Below the pieces are notes generated by a model. The model ran no database searches. It had not been told where the DNA came from and saw only the letters and a program-made list of their open reading frames with translations. The translations under genes were made by a program, and so were the position numbers. Of a stretch of 64,000 nucleotides of DNA, positions 53,577 to 62,240 are shown piece by piece. The DNA comes from Variovorax boronicumulans (GTDB lineage Bacteria > Pseudomonadota > Gammaproteobacteria > Burkholderiales > Burkholderiaceae_C), in NCBI RefSeq assembly GCF_030812215.1, contig NZ_JAUSSG010000003.1, forward strand, positions 434,001 through 498,000. The letters run 5' to 3'. Each line of letters opens with the position of its first letter. Position 1 is the first letter of the stretch.

Positions 53577-55199
53577 TCAGATCACCTTGAAATGATGCGT
53601 GCCGTCGCGGCCCAACTGCGCGACCAGCCCGTACTCCCAGTCGAGGTAAGCCTGCATGGCTTCCGCGGGCGCATCGGTGCCTTCGTAGGGCCGGCGATAG
53701 CGATCGGTGCGCGCCGTCGCGAGGCGCGTCTCGCCGGTCTCCGCTTCCTGGCCCGCGGCAAACCATGCCGTGTTGCCGCCGGCCAGCACCAGCACTTCGA
53801 CATCGCGCTGCCCGCGCGCGTCGAGCAGCGTGCGCAGGTCGGCTGCGGCATAGCGGGCGAGCAGGCTGCTGCCGCAGGTCAGCACGTAGCGCTGCGATGC
53901 GGGGATGACCGCATCGATTGCACCCGCGAGCTGCGCACGGATCACATACCAGGCACCCGGAATGTGGCGCTTCACGTAGTTGGCGCTGGTGGTCACGTCG
54001 AGCACGGCGGTGCCGGGCTGTTTCAGCAGCTCGGCCAATGCCTTGGGCGCGATCTCTCCGACGGTCGCTGCAACCGGCGGGTAGGCGGGCGATGGCGCCA
54101 CCGTCTCCGTGAACGCAGAAGCTGAAGGCGCCGTGTCGGGCACATAGACCTCCCACCCCATCTGCGCGAGCCACGATGCGCTCATCGAGGCGCGCACGCC
54201 GTCGTCATCCGCCAGCACGATGCGCGCGCCGCGCACCGGCACCTGGTGGTCGGTCTCTTGCACCAGTTGTCCGCCGGGCGCGCTCGCAAAGCCGGGCAGG
54301 TGGCCTGCCGTGTATTCCTCGGGCGTGCGCACGTCGAAGCGATAGACGGTGCGGCCCGGTGCTTCGAGCGTCTGCAACGCATCGAGCGGAATGCGGCGCA
54401 CGCCGGCCTTGTCGGCCACGCGACGCGCATCGGCCTCTGCCTGCGCGCGATGCGCATCGGACACCGCAGCAGGCGCTTGGCGGTCCGCCCCATGGTCCAG
54501 CACCTGCCCCGCGAGCTTCCAGCCGATCGTGCCGTTGCGCAGCGCCGCCACCGGGTTCGGAATGCCCGCGTTCACCAGCGACTGCGTGCCGATGATGCTG
54601 CGCGTGCGCCCCGCGCAATTGACGATCACCTGCGTAGCCGGATCGGGCGCCAACTCGCGCACCCGCAGCACCAGTTCCGCGCCGGGCACGCTCGTGGCCG
54701 AGGGGATGCTCATCGTCTGGTATTCATCGAAGCGGCGCGCATCGAGCACCACCACGTTGGCCTTGGCCTCGACCAGCGCCTTCACTTCGGGTGCCGAGAG
54801 CGAGGGCGTGTGACGCTCGTGCTCGACCAGTTCGCCAAACGACTTGCTCGGCACGTTCACGTCGCGGAACAGCTCGCCGCCCGCCGCGCGCCAGCCTTCG
54901 AGGCCGCCTTCGAGCAGGTGCACGTTCGTGTAGCCCAACGCAGCGAAGGTGCGCGCGGCGAGCGGTGCGAGATCGACGCCATCGTGCGCGCCGTACAGCA
55001 CGATGAACGTGTCCCGCCGCGGAATGCGCCGCCAGGCCTCGATCTCGATCTTCGAGAGCGGCAGGTTCGCGGCCCACAGTGGATGCTCCTGCGCGAACGG
55101 GTCTTCCTCGCGCACATCGAGCAGCGCCGTTTCCTCGCGCGCGACGAGTCGCTCGCGCACGGCGGAAAAGGGCAGGAGGGGGAAGGCAGCGGTCGTCAT
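53577..55199 (-). CDS. Four-domain rhodanese-family sulfurtransferase
   Basis: A 540-residue protein with four consecutive rhodanese domains: about residues 1-125, 130-255, 265-375 and 395-510. Domain 2 has an active-site cysteine (VIVNCAGRTRS) and so does domain 4 (VLTCGSSLLAR). In domain 1 the matching loop reads VLYGAHDG and in domain 3 VLADDDG, so these two lack the cysteine and are probably structural. The protein would move sulfane sulfur between donors such as thiosulfate or persulfides and acceptors. It lacks a signal peptide. It is the last gene of an operon and its ATG overlaps the stop of the thiol dioxygenase, indicating linked function. Confidence 0.92.
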   Translation of the reverse strand: MTTAAFPLLPFSAVRERLVAREETALLDVREEDPFAQEHPLWAANLPLSKIEIEAWRRIPRRDTFIVLYGAHDGVDLAPLAARTFAALGYTNVHLLEGGLEGWRAAGGELFRDVNVPSKSFGELVEHERHTPSLSAPEVKALVEAKANVVVLDARRFDEYQTMSIPSATSVPGAELVLRVRELAPDPATQVIVNCAGRTRSIIGTQSLVNAGIPNPVAALRNGTIGWKLAGQVLDHGADRQAPAAVSDAHRAQAEADARRVADKAGVRRIPLDALQTLEAPGRTVYRFDVRTPEEYTAGHLPGFASAPGGQLVQETDHQVPVRGARIVLADDDGVRASMSASWLAQMGWEVYVPDTAPSASAFTETVAPSPAYPPVAATVGEIAPKALAELLKQPGTAVLDVTTSANYVKRHIPGAWYVIRAQLAGAIDAVIPASQRYVLTCGSSLLARYAAADLRTLLDARGQRDVEVLVLAGGNTAWFAAGQEAETGETRLATARTDRYRRPYEGTDAPAEAMQAYLDWEYGLVAQLGRDGTHHFKVI

Positions 55200-55795
55200 G
55201 CGAAGGTCGATCTGAGTTCTTCGGAGCGGTCCCAGAGGTTGGGAAGCAGCGTGTTGGAGTAGCCCGAGACGAAGGGCTTCCGCCCGCCCTCGGCCGGGTA
55301 AGTATGCCGCCGTACCGCGCCGATGTTGGCGCCGTAGACGTGGATGCTGATCGACACGCGGTCCGCATGCGCGTTGTGCACGCGGTGCAGGTCGCCGATG
55401 GTGGGCGACACGGCCTCCACGTTGCCGGCATCGAGCCGCACCGCATCGCCCTGCGGCTGCGCGCGGCCATCGCCGTCGAACGCATAGCCCTGGCTGTATT
55501 CCGCGCCGCGCAGCATGCCGATGAGGCCCCACACCGTGTGGTCGTGGATCGGCGTGGCCTGCCCCGGCCCCCAGACGAAGCTCACGACCGAGAAGCGCTC
55601 GGTGCTGTCGGCATGCAGCAGGAACTGCTGGTAGCGCGCCGGGTCGGGCCGTGCAAAGGCATCGGGCAGCCAGTCGTCGCGCGCGACCAGTGTGCGCAGC
55701 AGCGCGCCGCCTTCGGAGAGGATGCGGGGCTCGTCGGGGGCGCTGTCGAGCAGCCGGCCGAAGGCGCCGACGAAGTCGCGCAGCGGCGCGATCAC
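55196..55795 (-). CDS. Thiol dioxygenase, Gln-type (3-mercaptopropionate dioxygenase-like)
   Basis: A 199-residue cupin that oxidises a thiol to a sulfinate with O2 and non-heme iron. Iron ligands are His84 and His86 (TPIHDHTVWGL) and His137 or His140 (GDLHRVHN). Where mammalian cysteine dioxygenase has the substrate-binding Arg (YTRNL), this protein has Gln (YQQFL), as in bacterial 3-mercaptopropionate dioxygenases; the Cys of the Cys-Tyr crosslink is also absent. The GTG start at 55795 is chosen because GTGA overlaps the previous stop and the protein length is normal. It may act on 3-mercaptopropionate or on cysteine. Confidence 0.88.
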   Translation of the reverse strand: MIAPLRDFVGAFGRLLDSAPDEPRILSEGGALLRTLVARDDWLPDAFARPDPARYQQFLLHADSTERFSVVSFVWGPGQATPIHDHTVWGLIGMLRGAEYSQGYAFDGDGRAQPQGDAVRLDAGNVEAVSPTIGDLHRVHNAHADRVSISIHVYGANIGAVRRHTYPAEGGRKPFVSGYSNTLLPNLWDRSEELRSTFA

Positions 55796-56775
55796 GCGGG
55801 GCGCTTCCAGAGCTGGGTGTCGGTGATGGTGCGCACGTCCACGCGCACCGGCAGGATGCCGTCGCGCGCCGAGCGGTCGGCCACGGCCTGCAACGCGACG
55901 ATGTCCGCCTCGCTCACCGGCCGGCCCGCCACCGACGCGCGCGCGGTGATGATGCGCGCCGACTCGATCGGCAGCCGCGTGAGCTGGCTGTAGGCCAGCG
56001 CATAGGCCTCGGGATTCGCCAGCGCCCAGTCGCCCGCGCGGCCCAGCCGGTCGAGAAACTGCACGATGGCCGCGCGCTTGGCCGGATCGGCCAGCGAATG
56101 CTCGCTTGCGGTGATGAAGCCCAGCGCCGTGTTGATGCCGCGCCCGTCGCGCAGGATGCGCCCGCCTTGCTGCAGCGCGATCGCGTAGTACGGATCGAAG
56201 ATCGCCCACGCGTCGATCTGCTTCGAGGCGAAGGCGGCGGCCGCATCGGTTGGCAGCACGAACTTCACCGTGACTTCGCTGCGCGGCACGCCGGCCTCTT
56301 CGAGCGCGCCATAAAGCTGGTACTGCGAGATGCTGCCGCGCGCGGACGAAACGATCACCGTCTTGCCGCGCAGGTCGCTCACGCTGCGCAAGGGCGAATC
56401 GGGCTGCACCACGATGCCCAGCGAATCGGCCTTGCCGACGCGCGTGGCGACGATCTTGAGCGGCGTCTTGCCGACGGCCGCGGCGAGCACCGGCAGGTCG
56501 CCGGCCATCGCGGTGTCGACTGCGGCGCTGCGCTGTGCTTCGAACAAAGGTGCAGCGCCCTGGAAGTTGGCCCAGCGGTAGGCGAACGGTGCGCCCTCGA
56601 GCGCCTTCGACGCCTCGAACAGCGAGCGCAGGCCGCCGGCCTGGTCGCCGAGGATCAGCGTGGTCTGCTGCGGCTGTGCCAACGCACGCAGCGAGCCGGT
56701 TGCGGCCAACGAGAGCGCCGCGCCTTGCTTCAACCAACTGCGGCGCGAGGCTTTGGAAAACAGCAGACCGGTCAT
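55792..56775 (-). CDS. Sulfonate-type ABC substrate-binding protein (SsuA/TauA-like) 1
   Basis: A 327-residue periplasmic binding protein of the NitT/TauT/SsuA class. A signal peptide with twin-arginine-like start (SRRSWLKQGAALSLAATGS) ends near residue 34. The mature part has the family features LRSLFEASKALEGAPFAYRWANFQGAAPLFEA, then SLGIVVQPDSPLRSVSDLRGKTVIVSSARGS and IDAWAIFDPYYAIAL. It overlaps both neighbours (ATGA and GTGA). It has no permease or ATPase on this strand and may use those at 62241-64000. Confidence 0.92.
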   Translation of the reverse strand: MTGLLFSKASRRSWLKQGAALSLAATGSLRALAQPQQTTLILGDQAGGLRSLFEASKALEGAPFAYRWANFQGAAPLFEAQRSAAVDTAMAGDLPVLAAAVGKTPLKIVATRVGKADSLGIVVQPDSPLRSVSDLRGKTVIVSSARGSISQYQLYGALEEAGVPRSEVTVKFVLPTDAAAAFASKQIDAWAIFDPYYAIALQQGGRILRDGRGINTALGFITASEHSLADPAKRAAIVQFLDRLGRAGDWALANPEAYALAYSQLTRLPIESARIITARASVAGRPVSEADIVALQAVADRSARDGILPVRVDVRTITDTQLWKRPA

Positions 56776-58007
56776 GCAACAACTCCCGTCTGCAGCAGCG
56801 CGCGCTTGCCTGCACTCACCAGGATCGCATCGTTCTGCGGCGTGTGGATGCGGCTGCACAGCACGTCGCGGTAGTGGCGTTCCAGTGGGTTCTGCCGGGT
56901 GAGGCCGTGGTTGCCGCTCAGTTGCAGCGCGAGTTCGACCACGCGGACCGCGTTGTTCGTCACCGTGTACTTGAGGAGGCCGCTGTCCGTGGCCGGCTGC
57001 GCGTGGCCGCTGTCGACGGCCAAAGCCGCGTCGTCGAGCAGCACGCGGTTGGTGCGCAGCAGCGCCTCGATTTCGCCGACATGCTCCTGCACGCGCGGCA
57101 GGCTCGCGAGCGGCGCACTCAGGCTGCCGGGCGCGCGCTGGTTCAAGAAGCCCACCAGCCAGTCGCGTGCAGCCTGCGCCACCGCGTCGTAGAGGCTGCC
57201 GAGCAGCACGACCATCCAGGCCTGCTGGGTGGCGTGCGCGTCGATGTCGGTCTGGCTGCCGGCGTCGGGCGCCCAGTCGGCCGGCGCGCGCAGGTCGACC
57301 GCATGGTCGAGGTCGATGGCCACGTTCTCGAAGATCACTTCGTGGCTGCCCGAGGCGCGCAGGCCCAGGTGGTCCCAGCTGGCGATCACGCGCACGCCGG
57401 GGGCGTTGCGCGGCACCAGGAACACGCCGGTGCGCGGCGTCGCTTCGTCGGTGTGCGCCCAAACGGCGAGCCAGGTCAGGCCTTCGATGCCGGTGGTGTA
57501 GAGCTTGTGGCCGTCGAGGCTCCAGCCGTTGCCGTCGCGCCGTGCGACGGTCGAGGGCAGGCCGCCGCGCGAGGGCGAGCCGAGCGCAGGCTCCACGCGC
57601 AGCGCGTTGATGAGCGCACCGCGCTCCACCGCATCGCGCGCCACGCGTTCGCGCAGTTGCGGCGGCCAGCGGTTGTCGCCGCGCGTGAGTGCGTGGTGCT
57701 GCAGATAGGTCATCGTGAGGATCAGCGCGGTGGCCGGCTCGCCGCGCGCCACGGCCGCGATCACGCGCCGGGCCGTCGCCAGCGTGGCGCTGCCGCCGCC
57801 ATGCGCCGCGGGCGCGACGAGGCCGATCAGCCCGCTCGCCTGCAGCGCCGCGAAGTTCTCCTGGGGGAAGGCGCCGCTGCGGTCGTAGTCGGCCGCGGTG
57901 GCTGCGAACCGGGCCGACAGCCGAGCCAGCAATGCGGCATCGACGGTGGCGGATGGGGTTTCTTCTTCGGGCGTGGCCGACGGGCGGCGCAAGGGGAGTG
58001 CACTCAT
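56772..58007 (-). CDS. Acyl-CoA dehydrogenase-fold flavoprotein (SfnB/DszC-like)
   Basis: A 411-residue protein of the acyl-CoA dehydrogenase superfamily. Typical segments are LKASGLIGLV-like QASGLIGLVAPAAHGGG, DGHKLYTTGIEGLTWLAVWA, and WDHLGLRASGSHEVIFENV; the C-terminal helical domain follows (LSGNHGLTRQNPLERHYRDV). Members found in sulfur-acquisition loci include FMN-dependent monooxygenases (DszC, SfnC types) and SfnB-type oxidoreductases rather than true acyl-CoA dehydrogenases. It starts the left-hand operon and is divergent from the right-hand one. A role in opening the C-S bond of an organosulfur compound is inferred from context. Confidence 0.87.
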   Translation of the reverse strand: MSALPLRRPSATPEEETPSATVDAALLARLSARFAATAADYDRSGAFPQENFAALQASGLIGLVAPAAHGGGSATLATARRVIAAVARGEPATALILTMTYLQHHALTRGDNRWPPQLRERVARDAVERGALINALRVEPALGSPSRGGLPSTVARRDGNGWSLDGHKLYTTGIEGLTWLAVWAHTDEATPRTGVFLVPRNAPGVRVIASWDHLGLRASGSHEVIFENVAIDLDHAVDLRAPADWAPDAGSQTDIDAHATQQAWMVVLLGSLYDAVAQAARDWLVGFLNQRAPGSLSAPLASLPRVQEHVGEIEALLRTNRVLLDDAALAVDSGHAQPATDSGLLKYTVTNNAVRVVELALQLSGNHGLTRQNPLERHYRDVLCSRIHTPQNDAILVSAGKRALLQTGVVA

Positions 58008-58163
58008 GGTTCCCGCACGGTACCGGGACGCCGCCGGCTCGAAAACTACGTATCCCGCATATTCAAATTCGTTTTTCTGCGTTCGCTTTTGAAGGGCATC
58101 TCGGTACGGTCTCGCTTCTCCCTCACGGCTCCCGTGGGCCGGGAAGACGAAAGACCGCAACGC
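58008..58163. promoter_or_regulatory. Divergent promoter region of the organosulfur locus
   Basis: This 156-bp gap serves both arms of the locus. It has an AT-rich core (around 58049-58080) between GC-rich flanks, and a CACGG/CCGTG hairpin at 58124-58136 near the right-hand gene. No CysB- or Cbl-like consensus could be confirmed by eye. No regulator gene lies within the visible part of the locus. Confidence 0.5.
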
Positions 58164-59177
58164 ATGAAACCCGATTTCCCCCTCGATCGCCGCAGCTTGC
58201 TGCAGGCCGCCGCCGCATGGGGCGCAGCAGCCGCCGCCGGCTTTGGGGCGCATGCGGCCCAGGCCGCAACGCCCTCGCGCGACCTCTCGGGCGTGACCTT
58301 GCGTGTCGGCACCTACAAGGGCCTGTGGCGCCCGCTGCTGCAGGCCTCCGGCCAGGCCAACACGCCCTACAAGATCGATTGGCGCGAACTCAACAACGGC
58401 GTGTTGCACATCGAGGCCATCAACGGCGACGCGCTTGACCTGGGCTCGGGCAGCGAGATCCCGCCGGTGTTCGCGGCGCGCCAGAAATCCAGCGTGCGGC
58501 TCGTGGCCGTGACGCACGAAGACCTGAACAACCAGGCCACGCTCGCGCGCAAGGACGCACCGATCCGCAGCATCGCCGACTTCAAGGGCAAGCGTGTGGG
58601 CTACGTGCGCGCCACCACCTCGCACTACTACCTGGCCAAGCAGCTGGCCGAGGCGGGCCTCTCGTTCAGCGACATCCAGGCCGTGAGCCTCACGCCGGCA
58701 GACGGCCTCTCGGCCTTTGCGCGCGGCGACCTCGATGCCTGGGCCATCTACGGCTACAACGGCCAGATCGCGCGCACCCAGTACGGCGCGCGGGTCATCA
58801 AGACCGGCGTGGGCTACCTCTCGGGCAACTTCCCGATCTACGCCAACCCGCGCGCGCTCGACGACACGCTGCGTCGCGCGGCATTGAGCGATTTGCTGCA
58901 GCGCCTGCAGCGCTCGTTCGCATGGATCAACGGCAACTTCCTGGCTTATGCGCGCGCGCAGTCGGCCGAGACGCGCGTGCCGGTCGGCGACCTGGTCGAG
59001 CTGTTCAACGGCCGCAGTGGCGACTACAGCCTTGGCCCGGTCAGCGACGCGGTAGTGCGCAGCCACCAGGACGTGGCCGACACTTTTTTGAAGATCGGCG
59101 TGCTCGACGGCCCAGCCGATGTGAAGCCGTTGTGGGACCGCAGCTTCGAAAGCGTGCTGCGCCTGCCGGTCGCCTGA
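58164..59177 (+). CDS. Sulfonate-type ABC substrate-binding protein (SsuA-like) 2
   Basis: A 337-residue periplasmic binding protein of the SsuA class. A signal peptide with twin-arginine start (LDRRSLLQAAAAWGAAAAAGFG) precedes the mature chain. Family features: VTLRVGTYKGLWRPLLQASG, LDLGSGSEIPPVFAARQKS, and ADFKGKRVGYVRATTSHYYLAKQL. It opens the right-hand operon and is followed 35 bp later by the SsuD-like gene. It differs clearly from the binding proteins at 55792 and 61178, so each may have a separate ligand. Confidence 0.93.
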   Translation: MKPDFPLDRRSLLQAAAAWGAAAAAGFGAHAAQAATPSRDLSGVTLRVGTYKGLWRPLLQASGQANTPYKIDWRELNNGVLHIEAINGDALDLGSGSEIPPVFAARQKSSVRLVAVTHEDLNNQATLARKDAPIRSIADFKGKRVGYVRATTSHYYLAKQLAEAGLSFSDIQAVSLTPADGLSAFARGDLDAWAIYGYNGQIARTQYGARVIKTGVGYLSGNFPIYANPRALDDTLRRAALSDLLQRLQRSFAWINGNFLAYARAQSAETRVPVGDLVELFNGRSGDYSLGPVSDAVVRSHQDVADTFLKIGVLDGPADVKPLWDRSFESVLRLPVA

Positions 59178-59212
59178 AGCCCCCAAACCTCGACAACAAA
59201 CAAAGGACTCCC

Positions 59213-60322
59213 ATGAGCCAGAACGACGTTGAATTCATCGGCATGATCCAGGGCCAGAAGGTCTCGGAGATCCACGCGGCCAAGGGCCCGGCCATCGACC
59301 GCGACTACGTGCGCGCCTTCGCGCAGGCGCACGAGAACGCCGGCTTCGACCGCGTGCTGGTGCCGCACCATTCGACCGGCCCCGACGCCACGCTCACCGT
59401 GGCGTATGCAGCCTCGGTCACCGAGCGCATCCACTTCATGCTTGCGCACCGCCCGGGTTTCGTTGCGCCCACGCTCGCGGCGCGGCAGTTCGCCTCGCTC
59501 GACCAGTTCAGCGGCGGCCGGCTCGGTGTGCACTACATCTCGGGCGGCTCCGACGAAGAGCAGCGCCGCGACGGCGACTGGCTCGATCACGACCAGCGCT
59601 ACGCCCGCACCGACGAATACCTGGAGGTGCTGCACAAGGTGTGGGCCGCCGACAAGCCCTTCGACCATGAAGGTGCGCACTACCGCTACCAGAACGCGTT
59701 TTCCGAAGTGAAGCCGCTGCAGACGCGCAACGGCAAGCCGCATGTGCCGGTGTATTTCGGCGGTGCGTCGGAAGCGGCGATTCCTGTCGCGGGCAAGTAC
59801 GCCGACGTGTACGCGCTGTGGGGCGAGTCGCTCGACCAGGCGCGCGAGCTGACGACGCGCGTGCGTGCCGAAGCAGCGAAGCACGGGCGCAGCGTGCGCT
59901 TTTCGGTGTCGTTCCGCCCGATCCTCGCGGAGACCGAAGAGGCCGCGTGGGCACGTGCCGAGAACATCCTTGCCGAGACGAAACGCCTGCGCGTGGTGCA
60001 GGGCTACAACCGCGGCGGCCCGCAGCAGAGCGAGGGCGCCAAGCGCCTGCTGGCCGCGGCCGACAAGGGCCCGCGCGTGGACAAGCGCCTGTGGACGGCA
60101 GTCGCGCAGGAAATTGGCGGCCGCTCCAACAGCACTGCGCTGGTCGGCACGCCCGAGCAGGTGGCCGAGGCGCTGCTCGACTACTACGACCTGGGCGTGA
60201 CGACATTCCTGATCCGCGGCTTCGATCCGCTGGAAGACGCGACCGACTACGGCCGCGAGCTGATCCCGCGCACGCGCGAGCTCGTCGCGCAGCGCGCCCA
60301 ATCGCAACGCAAGGCGGCCTGA
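59213..60322 (+). CDS. LLM-class FMN-dependent monooxygenase (SsuD-like alkanesulfonate monooxygenase)
   Basis: A 369-residue luciferase-like (beta/alpha)8 monooxygenase that uses reduced FMN and O2 to split sulfonates into aldehyde and sulfite. Diagnostic segments are FDRVLVPHHSTGPDATLTVAYAASVTERI, LAHRPGFVAPTLAARQFASLDQFSGGRLGVHYI, HDQRYARTDEYLEVLHKVW and ADVYALWGESLDQ. It is close to SsuD in layout, but the loop SGGSDEEQRRDGD differs from the E. coli enzyme, so the preferred sulfonate may differ. No flavin reductase (SsuE) gene is nearby. It is followed 3 bp later by an aldolase-family gene. Confidence 0.9.
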   Translation: MSQNDVEFIGMIQGQKVSEIHAAKGPAIDRDYVRAFAQAHENAGFDRVLVPHHSTGPDATLTVAYAASVTERIHFMLAHRPGFVAPTLAARQFASLDQFSGGRLGVHYISGGSDEEQRRDGDWLDHDQRYARTDEYLEVLHKVWAADKPFDHEGAHYRYQNAFSEVKPLQTRNGKPHVPVYFGGASEAAIPVAGKYADVYALWGESLDQARELTTRVRAEAAKHGRSVRFSVSFRPILAETEEAAWARAENILAETKRLRVVQGYNRGGPQQSEGAKRLLAAADKGPRVDKRLWTAVAQEIGGRSNSTALVGTPEQVAEALLDYYDLGVTTFLIRGFDPLEDATDYGRELIPRTRELVAQRAQSQRKAA

Positions 60323-60325
60323 GCA

Positions 60326-61153
60326 ATGAGCGCCGTTCTCTCCATCGACCGCAGCAGCGCGGCCCAGCCGCTCAAGCTCAACCCGAACCCGCAGCAGAAG
60401 TACTGGTTCGATCCGGTGCCGCCGCGCACCAGCGTGCAGGCCGAGCGCCGCCACCGGCAGGAGCGCCTGGCGGGCGCCTTCCGCCTGTTCGCGCGCTTCG
60501 GCTTTGCGCAGGGCCTGGCCGGCCACATCACCGCGCGCGACCCCGAGCTGACCGACCACTTCTGGGTGAACCCGCTGGGCATTCATTTCTCGCGCATCAA
60601 GGTGTCCGACCTGCTGCTGGTCAATTCGAAGGGCGAGACGGTGATCGGCGACAAGCCGCTCAACAAGGCCGCCTTCGCCATTCACGCCGCAATCCACGAG
60701 CACAACCCGAACATCGTCGCGGCCGCCCACACGCACTCGACCTACGGCAAGGCCTGGTCCACACTGGGCCGCAAGCTGGACACGATCACGCAGGACAGCT
60801 GCGTGTTCCACGACGACGTGGCGCTGTTCGATGACTTCACCGGCATGGTGGTCGACACCAGCGAGGGCGACCGTATTGCAGAGGCGCTGGGCGACAAGAA
60901 GGGCGCGATCCTCAAGAACCACGGCATCCTGACCGCGGGCCCCACGGTGGAGGCCGCCGCGTGGTGGTACATCGCGCTGGACAACGCCTGCCACACCCAG
61001 CTCCTCGCCGAGGCGGCCGGCAAGCCGCAGCCCATCGACGAGGAAACCGCGCGCCACACGCACAGCCAGATCGGCGGCCCGGAGGGGGCCATCCATTCCT
61101 TCTACAGCCTCTACGAAGGCCTCGTAGAAGCGGAACCCGAACTGCTGGACTGA
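60326..61153 (+). CDS. Class II aldolase/adducin-family protein
   Basis: A 275-residue protein of the class II aldolase/adducin fold, which normally holds a zinc ion. The metal histidines are visible in VAAAHTHSTYGKAWS (HxH) and LKNHGILTAG (third His). The early segment FARFGFAQGLAGHITARD is typical of the adducin-like branch found with sulfonate genes. Its position between the SsuD-like gene and a binding protein suggests it processes the aldehyde or sugar-like product, but the reaction is not known. It is close to the upstream stop (3 bp gap), so co-translated. Confidence 0.9.
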   Translation: MSAVLSIDRSSAAQPLKLNPNPQQKYWFDPVPPRTSVQAERRHRQERLAGAFRLFARFGFAQGLAGHITARDPELTDHFWVNPLGIHFSRIKVSDLLLVNSKGETVIGDKPLNKAAFAIHAAIHEHNPNIVAAAHTHSTYGKAWSTLGRKLDTITQDSCVFHDDVALFDDFTGMVVDTSEGDRIAEALGDKKGAILKNHGILTAGPTVEAAAWWYIALDNACHTQLLAEAAGKPQPIDEETARHTHSQIGGPEGAIHSFYSLYEGLVEAEPELLD

Positions 61154-61177
61154 AGAAAAAACCACCGGAGTCTCTTG

Positions 61178-62179
61178 ATGACCGCATCTCTTTCACGCCG
61201 CAGCGTCCTGCGCACGGGCGCCGCTGCCGCCGTGGTCGCCTCGGGCGGCCTGATCGCCTCGCAGGCGTTCTCGCAGCAGGCGCGCAAGCTCACCTTCGCA
61301 TGGAACGCCGCGGCGTTCTGCCTCTCGCCCGTGGTGGTGGCGCAGGAGCGTGGTTACTTCGAGCGCAACGGGTTGCAGGTCGACCTGATCAACTACACCG
61401 GCTCCACCGACCAGTTGCTCGAATCGCTCGCCACCGCGAAGGCCGATGCGGCGGTGGGCATGATCCACCGCTGGCTCAAGCCGCTGGAGTCGGGCTTCGA
61501 CGTGAAGATCGTCGGCAGCTCGCACGGCGGCTGCGTGCGCCTGGTGGGCGCCAAGGCCGCGGGCGTGACCAACCTTGCGAGCCTGAAGGGCAAGATCATC
61601 GGCGTGTCGGACATCGCGAGCCCGGGCAAGAACTTCTTCTCGATCCTGCTGACCAAGAACGGCATCGACGCCGACCGCGACGTCACCTGGCGCCAGTACC
61701 CGGCCGACCTGCTCGACATCGCGGTGCAGAAGGGCGAGATCCACGCCATTGCCGACGGCGACCCGAACGTCTACCTGATCGAGAAGCGCAACAAGGGCGC
61801 CTTCGTCGAGGTGGCGAGCAACCTCTCGGGCGAATACAAGGACAAGGTCTGCTGCATCGTCGGCGCGCGCGGCGAACTGGTGCGCAAGGACAAACCGACT
61901 GTCGCGGCACTCGTGCGTTCCATCGCGCAAGCGTCGGCCTACGTGGCCGAGAACCCGAACGAATCGGCCAAGCTCTTTGCCAAGTACTCGCCCAAGGTGC
62001 CGATCGAAGACCTGCGCGCGCTGCTGGGCACGCTCACGCACAACCACCATCCGCTGGGCAAGAACCTGCGCGACGAGGTGGAGTTCTATGCCCGCGATTT
62101 CCGCGGCGTCGGCGTGCTCAAGAAGACGACCGACCCGGTGAAGTTCGCCGATCACGTGTCTTTCGATCCGCTGGCATGA
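61178..62179 (+). CDS. Sulfonate-type ABC substrate-binding protein (SsuA-like) 3
   Basis: A 333-residue periplasmic binding protein of the SsuA/TauA class. The N-terminus has a twin-arginine-like signal (SLSRRSVLRTGAAAAVVASGG) ending near residue 34. The mature chain contains LTFAWNAAAFCLSPVVVAQERGYFERNG, then INYTGSTDQLLESLATAKADAAVGMIHRWLKPL. An ATG at 61178 with CCGGAG 8 nt upstream is preferred to the TTG directly before it. It is the binding protein nearest the permease and ATPase and is the likely main partner. Confidence 0.93.
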   Translation: MTASLSRRSVLRTGAAAAVVASGGLIASQAFSQQARKLTFAWNAAAFCLSPVVVAQERGYFERNGLQVDLINYTGSTDQLLESLATAKADAAVGMIHRWLKPLESGFDVKIVGSSHGGCVRLVGAKAAGVTNLASLKGKIIGVSDIASPGKNFFSILLTKNGIDADRDVTWRQYPADLLDIAVQKGEIHAIADGDPNVYLIEKRNKGAFVEVASNLSGEYKDKVCCIVGARGELVRKDKPTVAALVRSIAQASAYVAENPNESAKLFAKYSPKVPIEDLRALLGTLTHNHHPLGKNLRDEVEFYARDFRGVGVLKKTTDPVKFADHVSFDPLA

Positions 62180-62240
62180 GCGCCGCGCCGAGCCGCCCCA
62201 AGCAAGCGTGCACCGCAGTGCGAAGCACGGAGGTTATTCA

